DNA of 64,000 nt from Quillaja saponaria. Taxonomy: Eukaryota > Streptophyta > Magnoliopsida > Fabales > Quillajaceae. A program made the position numbers and the translations under genes. Below the pieces are notes generated by a model that made no database searches, was not told the DNA's origin, and saw only the letters and a list, made by a program, of their open reading frames with translations. This document shows positions 45,924 through 59,219 of this stretch, one piece after another (within the stretch, counting starts at the first letter, position 1; the number at the start of each line of letters is the position of its first letter). The stretch covers positions 16,314,679-16,378,678 of the forward strand of contig CM055617.1 of assembly GCA_029379385.1 (NCBI GenBank), written 5' to 3'.

Positions 45924-48900
45924 TGTCACACCCATCTCAGATGTATGACTGGCCGAAGGAATGGATAACCCAAACCTTCGTAACCCTTGACTCCAAAACA
46001 AAGAAGTAACTATGACTCTTGACCAAACCAATAAATAAAAGTAAAAACTTATAAAACAAAAATTAACTTGAAGAGTTTGTTTACTGAAATAAATAACAAT
46101 TTACTGAAAATTTTGGGAGGTTCTTCTTAAAGTGGAACATGCCTATATAATTTAAAAACATATTCCTATTGTTATACAATAATAGCTACAACAAAAAAGA
46201 CAACAAAGAGCTCCGCTCTAATTCTCATCATAATAATAACTAGCTAGACTATTACATAATATAAGACCAGATACCTTACAGCTCTAGTGTGACTGCAAAT
46301 TTTCACCCTTTGACTTTAAGATTGAGATTCCGAAGATTACCTTGCCGCTAAACACTAGACAAAGTTCAATGTCAGTAATAGCTGTCCTCGAGATCCTGTT
46401 ACTAAAAAAATAGAATAATAACCACTGAAGTGGTGTGAGTCCTATGAACTCATGAGTGGAAAGTAGTACCTAAAGGGTACTAGTATCATTCAACATAAGT
46501 AATATAATATAGTATAATTTATGTATATAATCATTTAATATATCAGCATATACTAAATCGCAAAATCATTAATGTTGCACTTATATAGTTATGAAAACAT
46601 AACACTTAATAAACACAATTCAATTGAAACAATCAAGGCAATCAAAACATACAAAACAAGCAAATGGCCAACAGAGTAACTCAATCTCACACAACAGTAT
46701 CTTCCCCTGCCGGGCAATTATGCCCCTGCACAACAAGTTAATTCTTTGTACACAATCCATCCTACCGGGACTGAGCACTCATTTATTTTAAAACAATTGT
46801 TAGAATCAGAGTATCTCATTTTAGAATATCAAATCAAAATATCCTAGGTGCACTGGAATTTCAATTTCGGAAATAAAAATCATTTCTTAGAAAAATCTCA
46901 CTTTGTTGGCCCTTATCAACCACAAATAAATCACTGAAATACTACGCTTGATTATTTTTCATATATCACATTTATTCAAATATACATATAGTTATACATA
47001 ATAATCTAGCCCTAAAGATAACAGTTAACCACTCACCTTTAACTGATTTCATTTGTCACTTACGCTTGCGTTTACATGTCTCATCAGGTCCACATTAGGA
47101 TCCAGAACTGAAATTCATATTCTTAAATAATACTTAGTTCATAAACATTATTGTTATAATTTTTTAATTACTAAGCTTATATCTTAACTTCTATATGTTT
47201 TTTTATGAAAGTTTTCTGTTAAGCTATTACATGTCAAGTAGTATGACTTGTACTTTATGTGGTAAGGTTGATAATAAAGAAACATTTTAAATTTCTTGAC
47301 AATGCATAGGGTAGAAAGAAACTATTAGAAAAGATAGAAAGCACTAGTAAGTTAGAGATGTTGAAACTGCCCAAACTTGGAGTTTGGACCAGTGTTCACT
47401 CTAGCAATCATATCTTTCTCTAGGAAATTCCAAATCCAGTTTCATAAAATTTATTAAATAATAGACACATGTAGCTTTATAATGGTATATTCATTTGAAA
47501 TTTTTGGATTTATATGTCAATACAGTTTATTCTTTGAATGTTAAAACTGTCCAAACTTGGAGTTTGGACCAGTGTTCACTCTAACAGTCATATCTTCATC
47601 TAGGAAAATCCAAATCCAGTTTCATAAAATTTATTAAATAATAGACACATGTAGCTTTATAATGGTATATCATTTGAAATTTTTGGATTTATATGTCAAT
47701 ACATTTTATTCTTTGAAGTTGCATCAAATTTTACAAAAAGGAGGATTTTGGCAACTCTGACCTTACCTTAGTTATTGAAACATAACTTTCTCTAGAAAAA
47801 ATCAAGTCCAATTCTGTTTGTTGGATTTATTAATAGACAAGTATATATTTCTAAATTGGTATAATATGTATTATTTGGATGAGTATATTAGTACATTTAA
47901 TTATTTAAAATTTACTCTTACATACTTATATGTTTATTTTCACTTACATACTTAATCAAATTTAATAAAATCAAGTTGAGAAATTAACTTTAGGAAGTTA
48001 ACTAGCTTCCTTATTTATAAACTTATCCTAAAATCAACCTTGAACTCACTTAATTCCTCGCATTAACCAAAAAAAGGTCATTCATACAATTCTGAGTACC
48101 TGACTGCGGATTCTAATGCTTGTAGAATTCTCACTTAAGAAATAAATTATGAAACTTTCCAGTATTGCATTTCAAGATGTTAGGAACATTTTTCTTTCAG
48201 GCTTCTCCTAATTCATCTTGTCAGACCCTCTAAAGTCAGTTATACTAAAATAGGTTCAATCAATACCCGAAAATCATAACCTTGATTTCCACCACCTCTA
48301 AAATATTTATAATAAGGAATTAAAACCTGCACAACTCAAGATTTTCTCTTTAGTATGCTAGGAAAAACTTTTATTTAGAGATCCTATGCTAATTCCAACT
48401 ACAAACCCGATGAAGTCTCCCGAATGAACTAAAGGTCACTAAAAATCCTGCATGGACCTAGCCTCAGTCCAGCATCTCTAACGATCAATACACTTGGAAT
48501 CAGATTACAAAATTTTGCAAACATCACCTCCATAACCTATGCTACACTTTCTTTTTTGAAATCTTAATTTAATTCAACTCCAAAAACACCTGAAACACAA
48601 GATTTCTTTCATATACAAATCTGCCCTTACACCCCTTCAAAACCCACTTAACTATCATTTTCCAACAACTTCAAGCTTCAACTCACACTCCTCACTTCAA
48701 CAATAATTCACAAACACTACTCCTAATCCAATTAAATTCAAAATTATACTAGTGATTTAGAATCAATCAAGAGCTTAAGTTATCAATTTCCAATACCAAT
48801 CCAACCAAGTTTTAGTTATTAAGCTACCATTAATTTCTTGTAGACATTTTTTCAAACATCTTAGATGCATAATTTCCTCCCATTGGTGTGTATGTGTGTA

Positions 48901-50111
48901 TATATTTTCAAACACCAAGAATTCAACATAAATCCATCAATTTCATATTACTCTTATTCCAAACATTACTTTAGAGTTAGTTTTACTATTTAAAGGCTTT
49001 TAGATTATGGAAGCTCAACACTAATTCATTCCAAATCTACCATTTATAATTCACCTAATTATGAATTTTATCTACTCAAGTTCCATCATAAATTACTACT
49101 TAAGGTTACATGAAATTATAAATATTACAAAACTTAGTACTTAATATGAACAAGCAAGTAATTCAAAGGGCTGTTTAACTCACTCACGTCACGGCCACGC
49201 CAAAAAACAGAGCACCCACTCCTACATGCCTACTACTCCTATGCATGGTTGCCATGGTTTGAGGAACAACAATAAATCAAGAGTAAAAGGTGGCTGATCC
49301 ACCACCTGAACATGGCAGTTTCAAGAGTTTTCAAAGCTTGTCTAACTCATACTTACACGCACCTACAACAGCATACAAAGAAGCAAACCTATGGTTGAAA
49401 AGGGAATGAACACAGTAAAGCAAACGGTAAGGAAGAACAAGGAAGGAGTTAGTTGCTTAAGGAGGAGTTAAAGCTCTTGAATGAGCAAGAAAGAGCTGAA
49501 AGTTGTGAAGCCAAACAGGGAAAAGAAGCAAAGAAAAGGGAATACTAATACAAGGGATGTATACTAGGCTAAGAAAAGGAAAAACACAGCAAAGGAAGAG
49601 CACCTAAAGTGATTCAGATTCATACCTTACTAAGAAAAGAATCGGCTGCAAGCTCCACACAAGGCAAAACTGAAACAGGGGAGATAAAAAGAAAAGAACG
49701 CTTAGGAAGGATGAGGATAAATAGCCAAAAATGAGGAAAAAATAGAAGAGCCAAGAATGGGTAAAAATCGTCCCCAAGAAGATGAGAAAAGAGAGAAAAT
49801 ACAAGGGGAAAGTGAGTTGGAAAAGACAAAATGAAAAAGTAAAGTATATATGTATATATATACACATATCTATGTATATGCCTACACATATTTTAATTGT
49901 ATTATCGTTTTATTTAGTTTATTGCTTTGTAACTAAAATTTGTACATTACATCTAAATTTAACTTTACGATATAATAGTTGTTTATAATTTATAGTGTAT
50001 GATTGTTCTATTGTATTATTATTTAATTAATTTGTTTATATATTTATTATTTTATAACTAAGATTTACGCATTATCCTCAAAACTTGACTTCTCGATGTT
50101 AGGTTATAACA
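45924..50111 (-). mobile_element. nested gypsy solo LTR (4,188 bp) with TTTAT target duplication
   Basis: It begins TGTCACACCC and ends GGTTATAACA on the plus strand. TTTAT lies on both sides (45919-45923 and 50112-50116), inside the block CATGTAGCTTTATAATGG of the older LTR, which reads on after the insertion. This is strong evidence for a clean nested insertion. It is longer than the 2.5-kb LTRs, partly through a 180-bp tandem duplication, and may belong to a separate subfamily. The minus-strand Phe/Leu-rich ORFs at 49604-49889 are antisense to a purine-rich part and are not genes. Confidence 0.78.
47361..47719. repeat. 180-bp tandem duplication within the nested LTR
   Basis: 47361-47540 and 47541-47719 repeat the block from TTGAAACTG or TTAAAACTG through TTGGAGTTTGGACCAGTG and ATGTAGCTTTATAATGG to ATTCTTTGAA, at roughly 95 percent identity by eye. 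Confidence 0.85.
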
Positions 50112-50116
50112 TTTAT

Positions 50117-52113
50117 AAAGGTATAATAATGGTATATCATTTGAAATTTTTAGGTTTATATATCAATACAGGTTATTCTTTGAAGTTGCATCAAATTCTG
50201 CAAAAAGTAGGATTTTGGCAGCATTGACCTTACCTTACTTAATTGAACATAACATTCTGTAGGAAAAAGGAAACCTAATTATATCTTTCTAGATAAGTAT
50301 TATATGCATTATTTAGATGTGTATAATAGTATAATTAATTATTTAAATTTTATTTTTTTAGACATTTCACAACCTCTTTGGATTGGTCATTTTAATAGAT
50401 TAATTTAAATTCCTGAAATCCCCATTAACAATAATTCCAATATTTACTTTACTCATACACTAATTATCGAGTTCCACATTAACCTAATCAATTGTCTATA
50501 TGTTTCAATCAACTATTTAATTAATGGAATTCATAAAACTCAATTTCTAAGCATACACTAAACTTAAGGTTCTCTTAACTCTTTTACTGAATATCTCATG
50601 ACTAGTTCAATTTAGTCAATAACTCAAATTCTATGACTTAACGTTGACCTAATCAATCTCATGTTTCCTAATTAGTTTCTAACAATTGAAACCTACATGA
50701 ATTAATTTCTAAACATATATATATATATATATATGCATGTATGTTTGTACATTTATCAACACTTTGTACAATTCATTAATTTATAGTGTATATATTGTAT
50801 TTATTAAACTTCAACTTAACATAGTTAATTTCAATTATTTAGTTATTAAACTTAACTTACTAACTATCAATAGTTTAATTAACATACAACAATTATACAA
50901 ATAGAGCATCCGAAAAGCTATATTCGGCTACTTTAACTAAATGAATAATCAAGTAAGTTTGTTACCATTTCCTTACCCTTACAACTTCACTACTAGTTGA
51001 TCAAAAGACACAAAAGTAAGGCTAGGAATTCAAGCCCAAAACAGGGCTATTATCCTTCCTAAAAGCTCTCACGGTTGCTCTTTAAACAAGACATAATCTA
51101 AGTTCTACAAGTAATACATAACGAAGCTTCTAGCCATTGCCTATTTGGATGGTTACCACAAATCTAAGGGAAGAAAAGGAAAGTTATTTACTGCTGGTAT
51201 AAGATCAGGAATTCCTCCTCCAAAATCGTTTCAAACAAGGTAAAACAAATTAATGGAACAACTATCTCTTGGTAAAAAAAAAAAAAAAAATAGCTTACCT
51301 CTAGCCACCTCTAGTTAGTTTACACCAAGAAACAATAAGCTACCAATTTATGGAGGAGACTTCCTTTCACGACTCACAAGGAACACACAAAAATAGAGTG
51401 AGCAAAACCACTTTGTGGCTAAAGCAAAATTTTGATGTTTGGAAGGAGTAACCTACAACAAGAAGGAAGGAAAAGGCAACTAACTTGCTTTGGAGTGAAT
51501 GAAGTTAAGCTGCCACAAGAATTTTGCACCACAGTTAAAGCAAAACGGGAACAGGGGAGATAAAGAACTTTAGCAGAGAGCAAGAAGGAGAAAGCCAACA
51601 AAATGCTAACTCAGTTAGCAAACAAAAAAGAGAGAAGAAAAAGACAAGGCAAATAAAATAGTATATATTTATGGTCTAGATTTTATTTTCATTGTGTGGT
51701 AGCATTAATTATAATATATATATATATGTATTCAGATATACAAATATTTTTTTATCTTAATTTACTTTACAACATTTTAAAATACCCACTAGAATATCGG
51801 GTTATAATATTTAATACTGCTATGTATAATATATTATTAATTTAATTTTTTAAATACCTCATAAATTACGCACGACACTCCAAAACGTATATTAAAATAT
51901 CGATAGAAAAAGAAGGACATACCAGGTTATCATAATTTCCTTGTATAATTAGAATTTATTTTAGAATCAATAAAATGTATTACTACGATGTCAGGTTAGG
52001 ATATGTTTAATTTTACTGTTATTTATTTAATTCGTTTATATGGTTATTGTTGTATAACTGAAATTTACATATTATATCTAAAATTCGGCTTTATGTTATC
52101 GAGTTATAATACA
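50117..52113 (-). mobile_element. gypsy LTR, outer part (right of nested insertion) and further LTR remnants
   Basis: The sequence resumes GGTATATCATTTGAAATTT and GAAGTTGCATCAAATTC after the nested LTR, continuing the outer copy. Several LTR-edge-like strings (ATATCGGGTTATAATA near 51806, ACCAGGTTATCATAA near 51922, ATCGAGTTATAATA near 52100) suggest more than one copy ends here. The exact right boundary is not settled. AT microsatellite at 50717-50734. Confidence 0.5.
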
Positions 52114-53070
52114 TAATTTCCTTCCATTAATGAATATATATTTATATATATGCTACACCAAAAATTCTAATTCCGATCTCTTCTCTTTCACTAGTAAACC
52201 ATTTAAAATAACAGCCATGAGACATAAATACATATGCATGAATTTTGTACAGTGTGTGTAATTGAAAATACTACAAGAAATTTATAATATTTTCACACTG
52301 GCACATCATAGTTGATCCATTATATGAGTGTTAATAAAATTGATGAATTCTTATCTCTCTCTCCCTCTTTTCTTGACTTTGTTGCAGAGCACAGCTTGAG
52401 TTGTTAAGCCTAAGACTAGGAAAACCCATAGCACACATTAACTGAGACACTTGGACTTCCTACGAAAATTCTGCAACATGTAATTGATCAATGAAGCAAG
52501 TCGTTCACTTACAAGTTCTAGTGCAAATAGAAATACATGATTAAAACCCACTTAGACTTGCAAATAGAAATACGTGATCAAACCCACTTGGAAATGCAAG
52601 TCTGGTAATTGGGAGATTAGTTAAAATCATTCACATAGGAGAAGTGGAGGCATAGAAGTCAACGGCCATATCAAAAGGTAAATTTGATTTGGAAACTTAT
52701 CAATCTAAGATGCTTATCAAATAAATAGTCATCCAAACCCAAATCCACAATTCAAGTGGTAAAAAGATTGTAAATTTGCAAAATAAAGAATGAGAGTAAC
52801 CAACCAGCCACTAAGAACTCAAACTCCCTTACTGCCTGCTGATTTAGGCAGAAAAGACTGCTGAGCTTGAGAAGGACAGACTATAGTAGCTGTAAAACAT
52901 GATGCCAAGGCTAAACTACTGCACAACCTCACTGCAAAGATGGTTGTCTAGTGACTAGGAGAGGTAAGCTAGGTGGCTGACAAGGAACAAGGCAAAGGAA
53001 CAAGGAGGAACTGTAACGAAAGCTTGGTTGGAAGGAGTATCTCACCAAGAAGTACAAAAGATGGAAAGGA
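52114..53070. other. unclassified sequence between LTR remnants and gypsy pol
   Basis: No gene recognised. The part 52800-53070 is purine-rich like the LTR bodies and may be LTR-derived. Confidence 0.35.
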
Positions 53071-54400
53071 ACTAGAAAAATCTAGATACATGTAATAACC
53101 ATCCAAGCCCAGGAAACTTTGAATTTCAGAAACATTTGTTGGTCGAGGCCAACTTGAACTACTTCTATCTTGTTAGGTTAACACGAATTCCTTCCTTAGA
53201 AATCACATGTCCGAGAAAAGTCACCTTATTCAACCAAAATTCACACTTAAAGAATTTAGCACAAAGCTTATTTTCCCTAAGTGTATGCAATACAATGCAA
53301 AGATGCTGGCTCATGTTTCTTCTCACTGCGAGAATATCGTTAATGAAAGCAATAACAAACTGGTCTAAGAAAGGTTTAAACATCCGATTCATCAAGTCTA
53401 TGAATGCTGCAGGAGCATTAGTAAGCCTAAAAGACATAATCAAAAATTCATAGTGTCCATACCGAGTACGAAAGGCAGTCTAGTCTTCGAAATATCTTCT
53501 TTCTTAATTCAGAGCTGAAGATATCCCGAACGAAGATCAATCTTACAAAAGCATTATGCTCCTTGCAACTTATCAAATAAGTCATCAATCCTGGGCAGAG
53601 GATACTTGTTTTTAACTATGACCTTATTCAACTGTCAATAATTAATTCACAGTCTAAACGAGCTATCCTTCTTTTTAACAAACATAATAGGAGCACCTTA
53701 AGAAGATGAACTGGGACGAATGAATCCCTTATCCAACAAATTTTGTAATTGCACTTTAAGCTCCCTTATCTCACTAGGAGCCATTCTATTGAGGGGAATA
53801 GAAATTGGTTAAGTGCCGAGTAATAGCTCAATGCCGAACTCAATCTCCCGATCAACCCAGAAGCTCTTCAGGAAAAACATCAGAAAACCTCCTTACTACT
53901 GAAATACTATCTAAAGGAGGACACTCTAACTAAGTATCCCTGACAAAAGCTAGATAGGCTTGATGCTTCTTCCTGATAAGCCAGCTTGCTTGAATGAACT
54001 AAAATTAAATTGCGAGGAACTTCACTTTGATCCCCTTGAAAAATAAAAGTCAGCTTGGCTAGAATACTGAATTTAACACTCCTATCACGATAGTCTACCA
54101 GAGCATGATGATTAGATAACCAATCCATGCCTAGAATCACATCATACTCTAGCATACCCAGTATGATGAAATCTGCTAGATAATTATCATTCCCCACAAG
54201 AACCTTTACACGAATATATATACCAGTCTCCTAAAATAATCTCCCTTAACAGAGTTAAGACTGCTAAAAGGATATCAAGAAACTCTGTAACTTTCTCCAC
54301 AAGGGAAGCAAAATATGACGAGATTAAAGAATGAGTAGCTCTTGGATCAAACAATACTTTAGCATTAATTGAACAAACAAACAAATTACCTGATACCACT
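53071..54400 (-). pseudogene. gypsy pol remnant: protease and reverse transcriptase
   Basis: Read on the minus strand from the right: a retropepsin-like segment with LFDPRATHSLIS at about 54330-54351 (family DPGATHS or DSGATHS; the Gly is now Arg); the linker ending DVILGMDWLSNHHALVDY; the RT start with KIDLRSGYLQL and a stop; RT with [28 protein letters not shown] where the catalytic FIDD or YxDD is expected, and [16 protein letters not shown]; and the connection region PTNVSEIQSFLGL. Frameshifts and stops separate the parts, and integrase is missing. Intact, it would process and copy element RNA. PR-RT order and motif style point to the chromovirus-like (Tekay/Del) gypsy group. Confidence 0.85.
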
Positions 54401-55769
54401 GCATTAGAAGCCTATGCATCTTGAGTTGTCAGAGCATAAACTTGAACCTGACCTCTACCTACTGATGAAGAACCCCTAGAAAAACCACCATGCACACCTG
54501 GAGGCCTTGTAAGTGTTGAAGGAAATGGAGGTCTACCCTAAACTGATGAAGAAGTTCTGACAAAAGTAGACTGACTTCTCAATAGCGGACAATCTCTAAT
54601 ACGATGATCCATCACTCTGCATTTAAAATACGCACTTGTCCCCAATCTACACTGGCCAGTATACCTATTGCCATAGGTAGAGCATATAGGAAATTCATAT
54701 GATCACGGTCTGCTAGATGATCCTACCTGGAACTGAGCTCATGAACCTTACCTCATATGACTTCTACCCGGCTGAAAGCTTCCTCTAAATGAACTATGCC
54801 TAGAGGTAGATTCACCCCCAGGTCTATGTGAACTACCAACTCTAGAGGTTGAAAGACCTTCCTGCCTTGCCTTCTTATGACTCTCATGTTTAGCCTGTCT
54901 CTTCACCACCCTGGTTTCCAATTGGTAAACAGCATCAACAGCTTAAGTATAAGTCGTAGTGTCTGACATGAACATTGATATGAATAAATAGTCTTTCAAA
55001 ACATGCACAAATCTCTTCACTCTCATCTGCTCTATAGCTACTAGATGCGGGGCGAAACGAGAAAGTCAAGTAAATTGGGTTTCATACCCAGCCACCTACA
55101 TGCCCTCAGTCTGAACCAATTGCTCAAAATCACGAGCATGCTTATCTCACACACTCTCAGGTAAAAAATGATCTAGAAAAGCTCTGCTGGACTCTAGCCT
55201 CAATAGTGGAGTGGGCTTGGTCCGCCATTGTATCAATATCTTGTATCAATCATAGGCTACATCATGTAACTGATAGCTAACCATTTCAACCCCGCGGATG
55301 GGATTACAACCTAAAGCTATACACAATCTATTTTACTCCTTTAGGAAAGCAAAAGGATTCTGCACTGGGTCAACCTCCAAAAATCTCGATAACTGCATCT
55401 TTCTGAAATCATGTAGTGTCACAAATATCCCCCGATCCTAATGAATTAGAGCTTGAGCGTTTGCCTCCTACTGAGGCTGAATAGGGGGTGCTACTAGTGG
55501 CTACTGCTGAGCCTACTACCATTGGGCCAAAATCCCAACTAAATCACCTATAGTCCTCTAACACGATCTAATTGCTGCACCAGCTGCTCTATATCTGGAC
55601 CAGGAAATACTGCCTGAGCTGATTCAGCATCCTTGCCTTAGCTTTTGCCTCTACCGCGTCCCCGTCAACCCTTGCCTCTAATTGCAGGTGTCTGGGGACC
55701 AGTAGATCCCTGGTCGGAGCTAATCTCTTGCTGCTCCTGTCAGGCAGCAACACAATCACTTCTTCGCAT
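54401..55769 (-). pseudogene. gypsy gag remnant with damaged zinc knuckle
   Basis: The minus-strand start is ATG at 55769-55767, reading MRRSDCVAA then a stop, and further stops interrupt the Gly/Arg-rich N-terminus. Near 54587-54640 a zinc knuckle reads SAYFKCRVMDHRIRDCP; the first Cys of CxxCxxxxHxxxxC is Tyr. Gag lies directly between the primer site and the protease, as in a normal gypsy element, and is clearly non-functional. Confidence 0.75.
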
Positions 55770-55952
55770 TGTATATAGAACAAATACACAAAATTTTGAT
55801 ATACATTTATAAGATAAAGAAAAAGACAACATCCTAAGTAAATCGTAACTTGAACTTTTGAGACGAATTAGAACACATCACTAAGTCCCCATGCACCCTG
55901 GGTACGTACGTGAACAAAGCAATGACATCTTGTACTTGTAGTCACAAACCTC

Positions 55953-55974
55953 TAACCATGTTCTGATACTAACT
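55953..55974 (-). promoter_or_regulatory. primer-binding site of the minus-strand gypsy element
   Basis: On the minus strand, right after the LTR end TGTGACA, comes AGTTAGTATCAGAACATGG, a near match to TTGGTATCAGAGCATGG, complementary to initiator Met tRNA. It fixes 55975 as the LTR edge and the element as minus-strand. Confidence 0.82.
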
Positions 55975-58471
55975 TGTCACACATTCTAATAGAGGTATTA
56001 CAAAGTCAATTATTAAACAGAATACGACTATTAAAAATATCGGTAGTGTTTCTCTGTAAGGTGGAACATGCCCATAATACATATAAACACCTATTTACAA
56101 AGTCAACAATAAATCATAGTATCAGAATATACAGAGAAGCTCCGCTCCTAACAAAACATGAAAATCACCATAGTGAATTTAATATATATCAACAACAATG
56201 CATAACACCTAAAGTGACTGGAAATGACGTCCCTTCCACTCCAAATGTATGATTTCCAAGATATACCTTACTGCAGTAGAGTCGGCAGGTAGCAAATTCT
56301 ATCACGGCCAATAGTGGTTTCCTGGAAACTAAAAAAAAAATAAAAAATACCACAAAGGAAAGAGTGAGTCACAATGACTCAGTGAGCAGTTCATGTACCC
56401 TAAGGACACCATCATCACACAACACATATAACATAGCTTAAACTTGTATTTAAATTTACTTGTGTACATATGTAATTATAATTATCATACAATCACAATC
56501 CAGTTAGTTCACAAATTTCAATATATCAAACAAATCATACTATCAAACAACTAAACAACTAATTAAACAAACAAAGGGCCAACGAAAACTCAGCCTCGCA
56601 CAACATTATCTCCCTTTAGTAGGCATTTACATGCTCGCACAACAAATTAATTCTCTGCACATAATCCATCCCACCAGGGTTGAGCACTCCATTTGTTTTT
56701 AAAATAATTATCACTATCAGAATAACTCATATCAAATATCAAATCCAAATATCCTAGGTGCACTTGGATTTTTTTATTTCGAAAATAAAAACCATTTCTC
56801 AGAAAATTTTAGTTTGTTGATCCTTATCAACCACACTCAGTATGCAACACATATAATTCAATTAAATCACTGAAATAACTTATTTGCTTATTTCTCATTA
56901 TAACGCGTCATTTTAAATATACATATAATTGCACACAATAATCTAATAACCCTGAAGAACATTATTCACTCACAAAGTTCAAAGATGTGGTTCGTCAGTC
57001 TGTCTCAGTCTGTAAGGGTGTTGGAATGTCCTGGACATGATCCAGAGTTGAAATCATCAAATCATATGTTACTCATAATAACCATCTTAAGGCTAATTCT
57101 ACGATTCTTAATTTATCTAACTATCCTCGTTATTCTTATTAAATGTTGATTCCTCAAAACTTTTAATATGCGTATCTTAGTGGTTCTAATTGTTATTATT
57201 ATTACTATTTATTCTTTTATTTATTTCAAGTTCTAAACTAAGTTTGAAAGTTCTATAATTTGATTCAATTACCCAACTCTTTATTATTATTATTATTATT
57301 ATTATTTTCATCTAAACTTAAATTATACACTTCCACCTTATCACTTTCATGCAATTATTTTATATGTATCTATAAATTCATTACCATGAATTCTTGATTT
57401 ATAATTTCAATCTTCTACTTAGTATGATTTACTTGTAGTAACCCAATAAACATATAATATAATCTAACTACCTTCTCATCAATCACCTAAGTATAACTCA
57501 TTCTCCACATCATCCGTACCCAACTTCACCCTTGACACCAACCTACATCCTCTGCCTATAACATAATAACTCCCAACGTGAATGAACAAGAAACCAGCTG
57601 CCTTTGGTGGATGAAAAAAAAAAACAATTAATGATGAAAAGTATGCCTTCACAAATTCAACTACATAGGACCAAAAATAGGGCACCTTAGCTGCTGGTCC
57701 TAACCCTATTTGCTGCTGAATTTAACTCCCTATAGGTGTCCCTCTCCCCACGGCAACACACACCAAGAATCTTCAAACATATGGCCGGAAGTTAGAATAC
57801 TAAACTGGTTGCAAGATGGTGGCCTATGTTCTCTCGTTCATCTGCTGAAATTCCCATATAACTATTATATGTTTGGTTTCTCAACTTAAGTCATACATAG
57901 CTGAAGGAGAAAGGAGGGGACATGTACTAGTAAGTCAGAGAAAGGAGCTAGATTTATCGGCTGCTATTGCATTTAATTGAGCAGAATTTCAATTCATAAA
58001 CTCCCCCTAATTTCAATTTCACAACCTACCAAAAGAAAAGAACAAGGAAACTCACTAAAGAAATGAACATGGATGCCAAAGAGAAAACCTTCTTGGCTAG
58101 CCACAACCAACCGCTTATTAATAGGAAGAAGACTCACGGCAGAATAGAGGAAAAAGTTAAGTCGGTCAAGTTGATTATGCAAGAAAAAGGCAGAAGGTTT
58201 AAATAATTTAATTGAGTGGTGATAGTTATATATATATATATATAAATTAGTGGCTTAAAAATCTAATCCCACTTATGCTTGTGTAAATATATATATATAC
58301 ATATATACACCAACCCTTAAATTCTAACTTGTTCCATACACGTATACCTTAATTCACTTATACAAACATACAAATACTTTATATGCACATATACCTTAAT
58401 CTATTACTTATATAATCACAAAAATTTATGTACACATCCTAACATGTACGTTAGATTATTGAGTCATAACA
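55975..58471 (-). mobile_element. 5' LTR (2,497 bp) of the minus-strand gypsy element
   Basis: The plus strand runs TGTCACACATTC to GAGTCATAACA, so the minus strand is TGTTATGACTC to TGTGACA. It adjoins the primer site, with gag and pol beyond. It shares most blocks with the solo LTR at 39400-42237, for example AAGGTGGAACATGCCCATAATACATATAAACA near 56058-56089. A TTA microsatellite lies at 57281-57306. A 92-codon plus-strand ORF at its edge is not a gene. Confidence 0.82.
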
Positions 58472-58492
58472 ATACAGGGGAGATCAGCTAAG

Positions 58493-58528
<36 letters not shown>

Positions 58529-58840
58529 AAGAAAAAGAATTGAAAGGATAAGGAAATAAGGAAAATAAAAAGAAAGGAAAGTACTAAAGTCAATGGTCAA
58601 CAAAGTTAATTCAATGTGTGGCTCAAATTGGTTCTTAGCTATGTGTGTGTATAAATATATATATATATATATATTATGAACATGCTAGAATTGTATTGTT
58701 TACTTGAGTAATTTGTTTGTGGTAGAGATTAAGTCTTAATATATATATATATATATACATATATTTTAATTATCCACTCACTTGAATTTACTTGTCACAA
58801 TATTATTTACTTTACGACAACAAATATATATGCTAAATTT
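58472..58840 (-). mobile_element. flanking LTR fragment of the same family
   Basis: The sequence to the right of the 5' LTR resembles 24300-24720, including CTTGAGTAATTTGTTTGTGGTAGAGATTAA-like and CACAATATTATTTACTTTACGACAAC-like blocks. The gypsy element therefore probably inserted into an older LTR copy. Confidence 0.5.
58496..58527. repeat. A32 homopolymer
   Basis: An uninterrupted run of 32 A residues. The run length may not be exact in the assembly. Confidence 0.85.
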
Positions 58841-59219
58841 TGACAATTTGAATAAAAGTATATGTAAAATATGAAAGTTTAATTTAAAATTATTATACAT
58901 TAACCTTGAAAAATATAATAGAGGTTTAATTAAGGATGTCATTTGGAAAATGGTGTGGATAGTATAGTATTTTACTTGGTAAATCTTATTATGATGAAAG
59001 CTCAATATAAATGGGAAAAAAAAAATTAAAAATAATCAGATTAGTTAGTCTTTTTTTGACATAATATTCTCTGAGAAAACATTGAACATCTACATATAAA
59101 TCATATTATAATCAAATAAAAAACACCCCCTAAGAGAGACTGGCACATATCATTGTAGTATATTCGGCTCCAAGTAACATTAGAAAATCAGTTGACATTA
59201 TTTTAAGGGTGTGTTTGAA
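58841..59219. other. AT-rich spacer, no gene recognised
   Basis: No coding frame or named repeat was found here. Confidence 0.35.

Noticed and set aside
49604..49889. Membrane-protein-like minus-strand ORFs
   Set aside because: Hydrophobic only because they are antisense to a purine-rich LTR segment; two overlapping frames look equally hydrophobic.
52270..52290. TACTACAAGAAAT as a CACTA left terminus
   Set aside because: The first base is T, no subterminal repeats follow and no partner end pairs with it; chance is likely in AT-rich DNA.
55974..56252. 92-residue plus-strand ORF at an LTR edge
   Set aside because: It starts within the LTR terminus of a minus-strand element and has no family resemblance.
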